DNA of 64,000 bases from Coriaria nepalensis (Eukaryota; Streptophyta; Magnoliopsida; Cucurbitales; Coriariaceae): the NCBI GenBank assembly GCA_027186245.1, contig CP114493.1:3727501-3791500 (forward strand), given 5' to 3'. The translations under genes and the position numbers were made by a program. Below are positions 45,327 through 58,124 of this stretch, in pieces. The notes under the pieces were generated by a model that did no database searches, was not told the DNA's origin, and saw nothing but the letters and a program-made list of their open reading frames with translations. Position 1 is the first letter of the stretch; every line of letters begins with the position of its first letter.

Positions 45327-47176
45327 ATGGACTTGCGTGTAACTAGAACTAGCCGGGTAATGATTAAGCCATTTGAGCCGACGCCTTTTGAAACTCTTCC
45401 TCTTTCACACATCGATAGTTTACCCGCCCTCCGATCCAATGCTCGAACTCTCCATGTTTTCAAACACGGGCCTTCTAACACGGCTGAGATAATCCGACAA
45501 GCTTTGTCTAGAGCCTTAGTTCCCTACTACCCTCTTGCTGGACGACTAGTCCATCGTCAGAATGATAATAATCTTGATCATGAACTTCAAATTGAATGTT
45601 CCTCAAATGGCGTATGGTTTGTGCAGGCCTCTACCAACTCCACCCTTGATGCTCTTAATTTCCTCAACGACGTCATTTCCATCCCATACGATCACCTTCT
45701 CCCCGATCAAGATCAATTCCCCGAACAAATTACTGAGCCGCTCGTGCAGATGCAGGTACAATAACTCAACTTTCAAATTTATGATACGTAATTTATACGG
45801 TGCTTGTCCTATGTTTAATTAGAATACACAATTTTGTTTTTACAACAACAGCATGATCTCGTTTTTCATTGACTTAAGTTACCATAGAGTTAAAAAAAAT
45901 ATATAAAGAAAATAAAAAGCCTGAACATAATCTCACCCGACCACGTATCTAACATATATATAAGCTTTAGTAATACGTAAGTAGTCCGTCCTAAATATAT
46001 GTTTTGGTCTAAGGTTTGCATATATATATGTGACATATGAATCCATAGAATGCTTCGAGAGACTAATAGAAATATTGGTGCATGCACAAGTCAACAAAAA
46101 TACTACTTCGAATACTTTAAAACCCTTGAGAACAAAGTAAAATAACTGATAAAACTTATTTTATTAGTATTGCTTACAAGATATGTAGATATATATACAT
46201 ATATAAATATATATACTCTTCTACTGATTTTGAGTTAGACCCTTGATTTCTAGGTTAATTTTGCTATTATATAATAATCCAGGTGACTCAATTTGCATGC
46301 GGCGGTTTTGTGGTGGGGTTTATAGCTTGCCATAGCATCTGCGACGGTCTTGGTGCCGCACAATTTCTCAATGCAGTGGCTGAACTTGCTAGAGGCCTTG
46401 ACCATCTCACCGTCGAACCGATCTGGCGTAGGGACTTCTTCCCGCCACGCCCGTCCCCTAGTTCCGCGGCGCCAATGAATATTTCCGCCGCTGATTCATC
46501 ACCAAACCCACCATTCATCATACCCACCTACTGCTTACAACAAATTACTCTAGACATTCCCATTGACCAAATAAGTAAACTCAAGCACGAATTTGACAAC
46601 TCAGCAGGACGCACTTGCTCTACCTTTGAAATCATAGCTGCCACTTTCTGGGCCCACCGAACAAGAGCCATTAACTTGGACCCACACACTGAACTCCACC
46701 TTGTGTTCTTTGCAAACGCACGCCAGCTCTTAGACCCTCCTTTGCCGAAGGGTTTCTATGGCAACTGTTTCTTCCCAGTCACAGTCACGGCCTCATGCGC
46801 GTTCCTTTCAGCTGCGTCTAATGCTGACGTGGTGAAGCTGATCCAAGAAGCCAAGTCTAAGCTGCCTAACGAGTTTCGCAAGTACATGAAGAGTGAGCAT
46901 TTGAGAAATGGGGAGGGGGACCCATTTGCAAAGCCGATTAAGTACACCACGTTGTTTATTTCAGAGTGGGGCCGACTTGGCTTCAACCAGGTGGACTATG
47001 GGTGGGGCCCGCCGGTTGATGTGATCCCGATCCAAGGGTCTACTGTTATACCCGCAGGGGTAATGGGGTTTCTGCCGCTCCCAAAGAAGGGTATTCGTTT
47101 GATGACGTGGTGTGTGGAAGAGTCTCATCATCAAAGCTTCCTTGATCAGATGGTCAAAGTCAAACTGATATCATAG
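45327..47176 (+). CDS. BAHD acyltransferase, two exons
   Basis: This gene encodes a 440-residue enzyme that transfers acyl groups from CoA thioesters to an alcohol or amine acceptor, usually in the cytosol. Exon 1 is 45327-45755 (143 codons), the intron is 45756-46282 (GT-AG, phase 0), and exon 2 is 46283-47176. The acyltransferase motif HSICD is at residues 160-164, right after the intron. The structural motif is DYGWG at 381-385 where DFGWG is commoner. The length is normal for the family and no stops interrupt it. The exon 1 start MDLRVTRTSRVMIKP and the TATA box upstream support the chosen ATG. The sequence resembles the clade of taxane-, benzyl-alcohol- and 'acyl transferase 4'-type enzymes, but the substrate cannot be assigned. 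It has no clustered paralogue or partner enzyme in the window. Confidence 0.93.
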
Positions 47177-47740
47177 AAGTGATAAACTTCTTCTTCAAAC
47201 TCATATCTCGTCTGGGCTTTTTTACTTCTGAAATGTAATAATTAAGCAAGGAGTGGAGTGGAGTGGAGTGTCGTCTAATTTCCTACTGAAATTAAAATAT
47301 TCTTAAAGATAGGACTGGGAGCAATACCGAATGCATTTTAGCATCGCGCGCGCATTTGGATAAACCTCAGCGTAGTACTGAAGTTAAGTTGACGAATGAA
47401 ACATAATAAAAGTAAAATATATTTTTATGAAAGTATATAATATAGGCTTTACTGAATTTGTAAGACATCTTTTGTTTTTCCAAAACATGCATGGAGGTCC
47501 GATTCTGTCCTTACCACTTACCATTCAACTGTGACCATTGAATTAAGATCCAATGGTCAGCTAGAAAAATTAATGCTAAATACATAATATACAGATTATG
47601 TATTTTAATACGGGTTTCGATATATGGGCTAAAAACTAAACGGGTCAATTAATCCTTCCTCTTCTTCACCCTTCCTCTTCCTCTTCACCATTTTCTCTGA
47701 GAGTATAACCATCCCAAAAATAGTGAGGAATCTTCGATTT
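47177..47740. other. BAHD 3' region and spacer
   Basis: It probably contains the 3' UTR (an AATGTAATAATTAAG stretch near 47230). No other feature is recognised. Confidence 0.4.
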
Positions 47741-47744
47741 CAAG

Positions 47745-48290
47745 CATACAAAAAGAGAACTTAAAAGAAGAAGCCATTAAGAAAACATCTTCTTCATTCA
47801 CTATGGAATAAACAGTTAGAGAAGGCTTTGAAGATGAGCAGCATGATGCAGTTAAATTAGGAGAAGAGGTCAGGTAATTTATATGTATCAATTGGTCTGA
47901 AATTCATATCTCATTTATGGGTTTTGAATAACCATTTTATCTCTTTTAACAGTAACTATGGGAATCTATAACAAACAGATTGAGACAGCAATACTGAACG
48001 ATGGAAGAGAAATAGAAACTTCTGTGGAGCATACAGAACCGCTAAAAAATCAAGGTCCTTTAACACCCACGAAAGCATTAGACGGAGAAACCCAAATAGA
48101 CGAAAGCACCAAGGGTCTTGCTCAAAGTTCTTCATCTGTGTCCGAGGTCACTGAGGAAAGGACAGAAGAAATCCTGGAGAAAAAAGAACCCTCCGTTAAA
48201 CATTCTGATTCTGTTGAGGAGATTGGAGCATATGATGACAGTAGTAGGGAAATCCAGGCTACAGATAAACTAGAAAAAATCTTATAACCA
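47745..48290 (+). other. Unrecognised acidic ORF with upstream exon-like segment
   Basis: A 109-codon frame (47958-48287) is rich in Glu, Ser, Thr and Lys (VTEERTEEILEKKEPSVKHS) and low in hydrophobic residues, so it would be disordered. About 200 bp upstream a similarly acidic open segment (47745-47873) carries one stop and ends near GAGGTCAGGTAA, a possible donor, but joining it to the TTTTAACAG at 47950 puts the two in different frames. It may be a relic of a host gene. I do not recognise the family. Confidence 0.3.
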
Positions 48291-48299
48291 TTGTTGAGA

Positions 48300-50920
48300 T
48301 GGTTATACTGTCGGAGAAAATGGTGAAGAGGATGGGGAAGGGTGGAGAGGAATAAGAAGGTGAAGTTCACGTTTTACTCGAGGAATTGTATTCGATGACA
48401 GTGGAAGAAGAAGGTGAAGATCACGGCCTATAGATAGACCCGTTCAGTTTTTAGGTTGTATAACGAAACCTGTATATTAATAAAAATATATAATTTGTAT
48501 ATTGTATTCAATATTAAATTTTCCATCTCACTTTTATATCTTAATCTAATGGTCTCACTATAAGATAAGTATGGAAATAATCCGAACTCCAGTTAGTGTT
48601 ATTGAGAATATTGTATGGAGGGGCCACCCAAAAAATTTTGGGTTCTACTGCAAAATTTAAACAGTCCTTATTAAAAAGTAAACACATTATTTAAAAGTGA
48701 GTCTTAGTCAAATTTTCGAACAAAATATAAATTACAGTGTAATTGAGTACCAATGATTTAATAGATATTAATTAATATATATAAGAGTTAACATAATATA
48801 TTATGCTTTTTTGTTTAAAGGGAAAAAGAGAATCTCATTTCATGGGGAAATTTAATTGAATAAAATAATTTTTTAACTTTGAAATTAAACAAATAGTTGG
48901 AGACCTAGAAATTACATTAATTACTACTAATCATATCTAATATTCATAAATGGCTAAGCCTTTATTTTTGTTTAGTGTAATTATATAAAAATATTTAGGG
49001 GCCTATAATTTGGAAGCTAAGACTTTGGCCGTGGCAGCCTTACTTCAGGGTTGGCCCCACTGCATATCGGGAATCTGTGTTTTAAGATTTAAACTCAAAT
49101 TTTTACATTCTATTAAAACTATCCTCAATATATAATTAAACTAACTAATTTTTATATGCATTTGTTTACATCTAGTAAATCCACCGACGAAAATTTATGA
49201 TCTGATGGTGCATAATGCAAATTAAATATGAAAGATGTTGTGTTAGAATTTTGAAATGAATTTTATTCTATAATAATGAAAATGAAAAGAAATAATAAAT
49301 GTGTTGCTGAAAGTGCTAAAGAAAATAATCTAATATCTATGAGTAGGCGTAGAGGCCAAGACTAATCCATGTTCTATTCTTTTTATTGTACCTATTGGCA
49401 AAAAGATTGTTCTAATGCTAATACAGTAATTGATCAAATGAAAATGACTACGAAAATAAAGTTTTAAAATGAAATAATTAAGTAAAAGGAAAATTAAAGT
49501 AAATGATCAAATAAAGTAAAGAAATTAAACTAGAACACTTAAGAAATTAAATAAAGTAAAGGACTAAGAATATTTAACCAGAAAATTAAGTGTAAAAACT
49601 ATGTTTGGAATTAGAAGACAATTAAAGTAAAGTTGTAATAGAAATTAAGATCTAATGTTTATCGAAGGAATAATAGATATAATACTGAAAGAAAAAGAAA
49701 TTTGTCTCTCATTCATGAATGATGAAATTAGAGACCTCCACTCAGGTGAGAATCAGTGCTCTAATTATTAGTTTCGAATAATCGATCTAAGGAAAAAAAG
49801 ATATATGTTCCCGAATAAAAGAAAAAATAAATTAAAATCGAACAGACTAAGAAAAAGATGAACTGTTTGGTTGCTTGAAAGAAAATATCATTTAAATGAG
49901 CATTGATGTTATTTTTCTTATTTCTAACCTTCTATTTATAAGCGACTATAATAGTATTTTTATAATTTAAAATGGATTTAAAAATTATTTTTCACGTCAA
50001 AAAATAGTTACCTACTTTTATGAGACAAGTTTTTCCTTTTTTTTAAAAGAGAAAACTACTTCCAATAATTATAATTTCGACTTACTTTATTATGATTTCC
50101 ATTAAAATATATTGCTGACCTTTTTCCTTATCTCACTCCAAAATTTAGCCACCTCTCGTTCCATTGAGCTAAAAAATCAGTGAGCCACACTTTACCCATT
50201 TTTGATTCATTGGGTTAAATAAGTTCTATTTTTTAGGAATGCGGGACCCTCTATTCATCCTGGCCGTTCTTTTCCCCTCGACCGAAATTGTCCAACAAAT
50301 CTTTCTACAATTCAATCACTTTAATGTGATTGGCCAAAAATCATTTGACTTAAGTTTGTTTCCTTTTTTTATCAAAAACCAACTTGACAGATTTCCCTCA
50401 AGAAAGTGATCGATTTTTTTAATCTCTCACGCTCAATTTCGGTCACCTAGCAAATAGAAGACAAAATTCAAACTCCTTGGGTGAAATTTTTGTTTTGTTC
50501 TATTTTCGGACCGTCGAGATTGAATTAAAGTTTAATTAATGATTATTTTTTAATCATATCTTTAATTTATGTAATCCAATGATGAGAATAATGCCTTTAT
50601 CTAAATTTTCGTTTAAATCAATTAAATCTTTCGTAAATTCGGTTAGTTTAATAAGTCTAATAACCGTTTATTCAATTGACTATTTCCAAATAAATTTTAT
50701 TATTTTAAATTTTTAACCAATTGCTTCTTACCACGTGTATGCATGCAAAGTATTTCACATCACTTGCTGATATAAAATATTCCGTATAGATTGAATCAAA
50801 TTTACACCTTTCCTGTTGTGGGACAGCAATACCATAAACATATATCATAACGTAAATTTTGGAAGAAGGTTTGCATGACCATAGTTAGTTCATGCAATAG
50901 CTTATACCAAAAAGAGCCAC
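48300..50920. other. AT-rich anonymous sequence
   Basis: I see no supported gene or clear transposon over about 2.6 kb. Scattered poly-A/T and TATA-like stretches are present. Confidence 0.45.
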
Positions 50921-51068
50921 CATTATCTGCAATGCAGATATCGGCTCAACATAGATAGTATCAGTGTGAATAGGCAAAGTTGGTATCCACGGATATTTCG
51001 CTCAAAAAAATTATAAAATTTATAAGAAATTGCAGAAAGAATAAAAATTATGCTGAGCGGTTGCTTAC

Positions 51069-51222
51069 ATGGAGTTGGAACATGATGAGTTTCACGGAGG
51101 ACACGCACGAGAAAAACAGTAATTGATGAAGAAGAGGAAACCAAGTTTTTAAGAGGCCATAGAAGAGCATCCATGCAGATTCTCGAATCATTCTTTTCAA
51201 TCAATAACAATAACAATAACAC
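51069..51222 (-). pseudogene. Universal-stress-protein-like exon fragment
   Basis: Minus-strand codons read RICMDALLWPLKNLVSSSSS, then ITVFLVRVLRETHHVPTP, followed by a GTAAGC donor at 51063-51068. This fits the first beta-alpha-beta unit of plant USP/adenine-nucleotide-hydrolase-like domains (MDAL.WAL.N....SS..FL.HV......IPTP). The expected downstream exon was not found. The 5' codons (MLLLLLLIEK) derive from an ATTGTT microsatellite. It is probably a lone exon fragment. Confidence 0.45.
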
Positions 51223-51229
51223 GATAAAG

Positions 51230-53640
51230 ATAACGTTAGATAACGATAATGATGTGAGTGCCTCAACCCTAATTATATAAGCATTTATCTAGCATGATGT
51301 GAGTATTTAATAAAGTTAAACTTATTTAATTATTATTATTTTTTCTCTTTTATTAACATTTTATTAAATAAATAATAAATAATATTCTTCCATTAATTTT
51401 TTTTTTATAGAAAAAAATTATAAATAATAAAAATTAATTAATTTAAAGAATAAAATAGAGAGCCTGATAGAGTTGTCTGAAATGCTATTAACTAAAAAGT
51501 CATATTAACTAAAATTAAATATGAAGAAATTCATAAAGAATCTGATTTAAATGCTCTAAGACCTTCTAATGGAAATTGTCCCACATCGTAATATATATAT
51601 ATACTAGTTTTTTAACCTGTGTTTTGCACCATAATATTATATAAGAATAATTGTGTTATAAACAATACCTTTTTTTTTTTTTTTGTAATAAATTAATTTA
51701 GTGTTTATTGATCAAAATTCAAAAGTTATATAAATAATATGTACTTTGATTTGTGTTTTAAATTATTAAGTGATTTGATCACAAAATTACGAGGAGTTTC
51801 ATCACTTAAAAGAAAGTTGAGATATTTTTCGTCAATAATAGAAGTAAGAATCATGATAATAATCATCAGTAATAGAATGAGGGTAGTTGTTTATATGTAT
51901 TTACTATTGAATTTGTTAAGAAATAAGGATATTTGGAAAGTTTTGATTGTAAATTATGAAATGAGTTTATTTTAGGAATTTTTGAATATAAAATATGACA
52001 CATGGCGTCCCGTAGGATATTTAAATTTGACACGTGATGGAAACATGTATTTTTTTTTAAAGAAAAATGATGGTAATTATTGATTTGTATTTAACAAGTT
52101 CAATAATAAAGAGAAATTATGAAGTGTGAGTATTTTAGAAAATTTAACTGTAAATGATGGAACAAGTATATTTTAGAAATTTATTTCTAAAATATGCTTG
52201 CTATAGTGTTATTGTTGCCACACGGCTAATTTGACTATGCGGCTACAAGACCAATCGGCCAAGTGGCCACGGGTCCAAAGTGGAGGCTAAATTTGTGCTA
52301 TATTTTGGTTTATTTCGTCTCTTTCTTAATTAATTTTTTTGATTCTTTTTCTCGTCATTTAATTTATCAAAATAATAATTTTGGCATTAACACATTACCA
52401 AATATCAGGTCATTTGGATATTACTTCGAGTTTTGAGGTTATAAACCTAAGTTGTTGCAAATTGTTTATTCTAGATCTTTGTATAGGTTACTCTAAAATT
52501 TATTTTAATTTACCAATTCAGTATAATGAGCTACAACTCTTACAGTAGCTACTTGGGTCGCTAATAATTGACATAATCGAGATAAAATTATTTTGAAATT
52601 ATTTTTCATAAAATAATTGACATCACAAATTGTGCATGTTTTTACTTAAGAATTCACCAGAATTAACCTACTATGCTTTTGTAGTTGATATTTTTACAGC
52701 TGATGCTAGACTCACATTAACGCAACATAGCTTAAAATCACAACATTCTAATCATGTTGATCCTTTGAAACAAACTTCTAAAGATGGTGCATGTGAAACA
52801 ACTGTATTTCTAGAATTTTAAGCTTAATTTTCAACTTTCTATTTATAACTCGAAATGATGTGATTTCAACTGAAACACGACACTTGGTCAGTCAATTTCT
52901 AGAAAAATCACACTTTCTATAAATACTTCTACATGCATTCGAAAAATATATATTTCGTAAGGTCTTAAAAGAAATATTGAAAAATGCATATTTACTTGAT
53001 TTTTAAAACATGCATCCATTAAAATTTTCATGATTAAGCTGTTAGCTAAATATTTCTAACCATATTGCATGTGTGTTTTCTATTCAATTTTTATAAAAAT
53101 TTTCATATTATTATAGTTACAAGAGTTAAGATTTTGACTTTAGATGTGTTTTAGGTTAGATTGTACCTCAAACTTGACCAGGGAACTTAGCTCAACTGGC
53201 CATATAATATTACTCTCCAACGAGAGATCTCAATTTTAATTACCAAAATTTTTTTTGATGTTCAAACTTAATATAAAAAAAAAAGGATTATACCAAGCTT
53301 TTCCTCTTGCTTCCTCTACTTATTCCTCATTTCATTTGCTTGGCCGAAAATTCAAAGTAATCTTAGTCCCACTCTCCTTTCAACGGCGGAGAAAGAAGAG
53401 AGCGTTCTTTAGTCTTTATCTCTCTCTTTATCTCTTTCTCTTCCCTTTTCTCCACTTCTCTCTCTTTCTCTAATTTCCAAATGAGGGGAAGTAAAGTACG
53501 AATGAATACTTTACTTGCATGGAGGCGAAGAAAGGGAGGGGATGGCTTTACCATATTTTTTGTTAATCTTAACACTTGGTGAGTAGTTTTCTTAAGTGGT
53601 CTTGCATGGCCGCACTTGTTTTCCTTCGCTTGTTTTAATT
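51230..53640. other. AT-rich anonymous sequence
   Basis: No gene is recognised. ORFs at 51739-51975 and 52630-52821 have no domain signals. Around 53255-53575 a C/T-rich stretch explains the two overlapping ORFs. Confidence 0.4.
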
Positions 53641-53659
53641 TAATTTATGATATCTTTCT

Positions 53660-53880
53660 TAGTTTTTTTTTTTTTTTGTCTTTTGCAGTCCTTCTTAGTC
53701 ATTCTTTATCTTTCTTGATCCTTCTTAACCCTTCTTAGTCTTTTCTAGTCCTTATTAGTCCTCATTGGTTCTTCCTCATCTGTTACAGTCCTAAATTCTT
53801 TCTTATCTTTCTTGGTCTTTTTTGGTCTTCCTAGTCCTTCTTGGTCCTTTCATTTCTTTCTTCCTCTTAGTCAATTAGTT
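53660..53880. repeat. Degenerate CCTTCTTAGT short tandem repeat
   Basis: About ten to twelve imperfect copies of a CCTTCTTRGTC-like decamer occur, adjacent to the left side of the LTR relic. Confidence 0.65.
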
Positions 53881-53934
53881 AACATTTGACTAAGTCAAAC
53901 CTTAAATGAATCAAATTAAGTAAATAATAAGCAT

Positions 53935-55120
53935 AACACATCGCTTGTAAATGGCCGACCATCATGTGGGATTGTAAGCTCAAAAGTTAATAATTTTAAT
54001 AATTCTATTACCAATTTGGTTCATTGATATTTTAATGTCTAATTCCTATTACAAAATTTTTGGGCACTTTTATAATTATATAAAAGTTTTAGATTATAAA
54101 TTATAAAATTTTAAATTAAACAAATTTTATGCTTAATTGTGCTAACATAAATGCATAATATTATATTTAATAAATTAACAATTTTCTATTTTGCCTTCAA
54201 AGTCGAACTATAAGTCAAATTACGATTTTGTCGCTAAAATCAAAACTGTTTATTTTCTTTATCTTGGAAAAAAATGTAATTGAGTGGCGATTAAGTTCTA
54301 CATCATACTGGTAGGAGGATCTCGTAACCCTTTATGGTTTTATCTGATTCAAAATTAGATTTGTTTAATTTTAAAATAACTTTTAAACTAAATAGTTAAT
54401 TCAATCATCTCATAATTAATTAAGTTAAACATTTGAGATAAGATTGATTTCTAGAAAAGTGTTAAAAGTTTTTTCGAGAGATGAGAAGTAAGCATCTACC
54501 AAAAGAACATGAAAATAATGTACGATAACAATTCTTCCATCTCACCAATATTCTGATTCATCATATGGATTGGTTTAACTACCAAACCCTAATAAACAAA
54601 TTATATGAACTGATATATCTTTAATGAACGTGAATAATGAATCTACTAACACTCTCTTCATACCATTTTGCCTTCACAAAAGATTTCTTGTTTTCTAAAG
54701 TATACAATAGGATTATATTTTGAAATACAAGGGTGATAGATTACATCTTGATCACTTATAACCAATATATACAACACCTTATACCCAATTATTAACATCT
54801 TGGAAAGCTGTGGTTATGGCCTTTTGGGAAAATGTCAAAGTAAAAAACCTCATACATAGGATATCATGGTGATTTAGGTATAAGAATCGCATATACTAGA
54901 GTAACTAAATAATACTCATTAATATTTAGTATTTTTACTAATAAGAATTATATAAGTGTCATATTTAGCGTACTTACTCTACTGAGCACCCACATTATCA
55001 TCCTGATGTTTCACTAACATCAATGATAATAAAAACATCCATTGAAGTCATTATGAAGATGAACTATATGAAAAGTCTATCCATATTATCAATTATCTTC
55101 TATATAATTCTATGACTACG
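53935..55120 (-). mobile_element. Diverged LTR relic of the 2.3-4.3 kb family
   Basis: It matches about 2800-4030 in the same orientation. Landmarks are GGTTCTACATCAT..GGTAGGA, TTTAATTTAAAATAACCTTTTAAA, CTAGGAAAGTGT, CTCACCAATAT and AAACAAATTATATGAAC. Neither terminal TG/CA nor internal coding was seen. It is an old truncated copy. Confidence 0.65.
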
Positions 55121-58120
55121 AATAATTCGTATTTGGCTAAATTAGATTTAACCCCCTTAAACTACCACCCTATTTGAAAGACCCCGCTTAAACTACAATG
55201 CTTCATAAAGACTTCCCCTAAAATATGTAAAAGTTAGACTTTGCCCCTCTCACATGTATTTTAAATTCTTTTTTAACCTTAGATTAATGATCTTTTGTAT
55301 TTTTAACTCCCAATTTTTTTTATTAGACTATTTAATCCATTTCATTATTTTAAATCATTTTTCATCAATCCACCCATTTATCACCACCTACACCAACCCC
55401 TCCACGGCTGACTCCATAGATTGCCATCTCCGAAAATAGTTTAAAATTATAAATTTGATCTATTTTTATATCATTAATTCCCTTAATTTTTATTTTTTAT
55501 ATTTTCAATTACACTTTTAATTATTTTTATTTATTCACCCTTAAAGAAACCTCTTTCACCTTCCTTCGCCTATGGTGGAGGAGGTTCCTTAAAGCTAAGC
55601 AAATCAATATTTTGTAAAAGGATCAAAAAAATTCACTTAAATCGGTTCCTTTAAATGAAAACGTGAGTGCTCCTCATGCAGTTGGTGACTATGATGATGA
55701 AGATTCACTATGAAGTGATTCACATTGTTTCGAGCTTAATAAATGATGATTAGGTGAAGAAAAATATAAGCATGTCCCAAGAAATGAGTAATAGCCATAC
55801 TTTGTCTATTACTTGGGCAACCCTAAGAGTCATTCGCACCCGAGCCAAACTCAGAGAGTCCACTCCTGCCCAAACTGCTTGGGCAACCCTAAGAGTCATT
55901 TGAAACACACATAAAAAAGTCAATTTACCTTTTAATTTTATATTTTTCTTTTGACAATTTGGTAACATTATCCTAAAATCATGGGTGCACACAAGTAAGT
56001 GCTACTATAGAGTAAAGGGTTTCGGGGGTTTGGGGGCTAATCTTCCTGAAATCAGTTAATCTATCTTTTTTGAAATCATTAAATTTTAAATAAATAAAGA
56101 AATCTTAATAAAATAATAGTAAAGTAAATTTTTACCACTTCAACTAAAATTATTGAATTTTTTTATTTAAGATCTAACGATAAGAAATAAAAAACATTTA
56201 GCTCATTTAATAAAATGGAAGATTAGATTTCAATCCCAATTTTGGGGTCTCTTCTATCATCTCTAACTCGTTTAGAGCTCTTGGATCTTGAGTTTTTTTT
56301 ATTGAACGGTTTTGAAAGGGGTGGGGTAAAAAATCAGTTTTCATAAATTTAAAGGATCCGAATGTAATAAACCAATAGCTTCATCTTCCCTCCAAACTCA
56401 AATATGAAATCGATTTACAGGTTTATTTTTTGAACTAATAAAAAACTAGAGGAGATCTATTTATAGAGTTATTTCTAGGTTTGAAATCTGCGAATTTAGA
56501 CTGAGGTTTGAACCACATATTTTTTGCACTTTTTTCTTTCTTTCTTTTTGGATTTATGTGGTAGATTTTAGGCAAAATTTAGAAGTCTAATCTTTGTTGA
56601 TGTTTTAAGCGCTAGTATGAAATTAAAGAACACACTTTATTCAGAGTTTGATTGTTCAAAAAATTAGTATGATCGTACTTAAAATATTTGCAAAAGTACT
56701 TGTCAGTATGATCGTCCTTAAAATTAGTATTTGCATACTCTTTTGAGAGTTAAATATTGCATTTTCTATCCATTTTTCAGTCTGTGATGGGGAATGGTTG
56801 AGGAAGGGGAAACGGCTTATAAGAAGTGAAGAAAAGATGATATCGTTAACCGAGTCAACCCAATGAAGGTTATATTTTTACTTTATATGATTATATAGTG
56901 TTTGATCTGCTGTCATATTTAATTTATCCAAGAGCAAAAGCTTGGAGAGAGTTTTCTTAAATATGATGAAGTAGGTTTTTGGAGTCAGTCATGATAATGT
57001 TCATGTACGCTGCATTTCTAATGGCTAGTTTTCTTTATGGTAAACAGGCATCTGAAGCATGGATGGAGCTGCTTACAAAAAAAAAAAAAGCTTTGTGATC
57101 AGCGAGGTGATATGATCATAGCAGCGACAGTGTGAGATAAATGTCCATGTTCGGCGTCCTTCTTGATATAAGGTAGTTAAATATCTTGCATATCTTTTTC
57201 TTGAGTATTTAATGAACATATTGCACTCTTGCTCAAATACTTTTTCTCAAAGTGTTTGGGGTCACAAATTCTAGATTCTAGTTTACTGAAGTTTTGAATT
57301 TGAATTCTAAATTCTAGTTTATTGAAGTTTTGAATTTGAACCACTTATCAAAATGTGATGTTAACGATGTAAAACCTTAGTCAAAAGCAACACATCCAAC
57401 TAATTTTTCTTTGTGGTCCTTGAACCAAATAATCATAAATACCTTTTTTTTTCATATACATACATTTATATGAATTAGTTGATCCTGATGAAGCTAGAAG
57501 AATCCTAGCAAAAGAAAAGAAATAATTGGAAGAGCATTTCAACAACCCGCTTAAGCGGAATATGCTTGTGTTAAAGAAGAGAGATTTGATGCGAAGAAAG
57601 CCGAGGAGAAAACAAGGTAATAAACCAACTTTTAGCTGTAGAGGGGGCTCAAGCTTGATACAAACGATGATGAAACCCGTGTGGATGATATGTATGATGC
57701 ATTCATTAGTCTTCAACACCTTATTGCATCATATATATACTGTCTCATGCAATCGCTTTTGATAAATATTTGTATTATTTTTAATCTAGATTCATAGATT
57801 TCGAACCTAGAAGTATATAGATCTCCTATGTTTTTTTTTATTACGTCAAACAAATTTTGATATTTGCCGAGCAATGAGAGTTTAGATTTGAATTTGGTAG
57901 GAAGATGAATGTTTAGTTTATTATATTCGAATCCTTTAAATTTGTAAACATTAAATTGAAGCTCCACCTCTCTCGAAACCATTAGATCTAAATACTTAAG
58001 ATCCAAGAGCTCTAATTGAGTTAGAGATGTCATTTGCCCAACAGACGGAGGAGCCCCCAAACCCTAGAGGGATGGGTTCCTATTTAATTACTACATATTT
58101 TGCAACACTTTTATTACTCT
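55121..58120. other. Mostly anonymous sequence with gene-relic hints
   Basis: Minus-strand and plus-strand ORFs are short. A plus-strand stretch at 57480-57720 (DPDEARRILAKEKK and, in another frame, LDTNDDETRVDDMYDAFISL) looks protein-like but is broken, and I cannot name its family. A 25-27 bp direct repeat lies at 55812 and 55878. Confidence 0.35.
55812..55903. repeat. Direct repeat of CTTGGGCAACCCTAAGAGTC
   Basis: Two copies of an approximately 25-bp sequence start near 55812 and 55878, about 66 bp apart. Origin unknown. Confidence 0.75.
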
Positions 58121-58124
58121 AAGG

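Noticed and set aside
45890..46087. Minus-strand ORF within the BAHD intron
   Set aside because: No recognisable domain; it is AT-rich intron sequence.
55600..55990. Possible MULE N-terminal fragment (acidic DYDDEDS region)
   Set aside because: Only a few residues are suggestive and the frame breaks at once, so I cannot support it.
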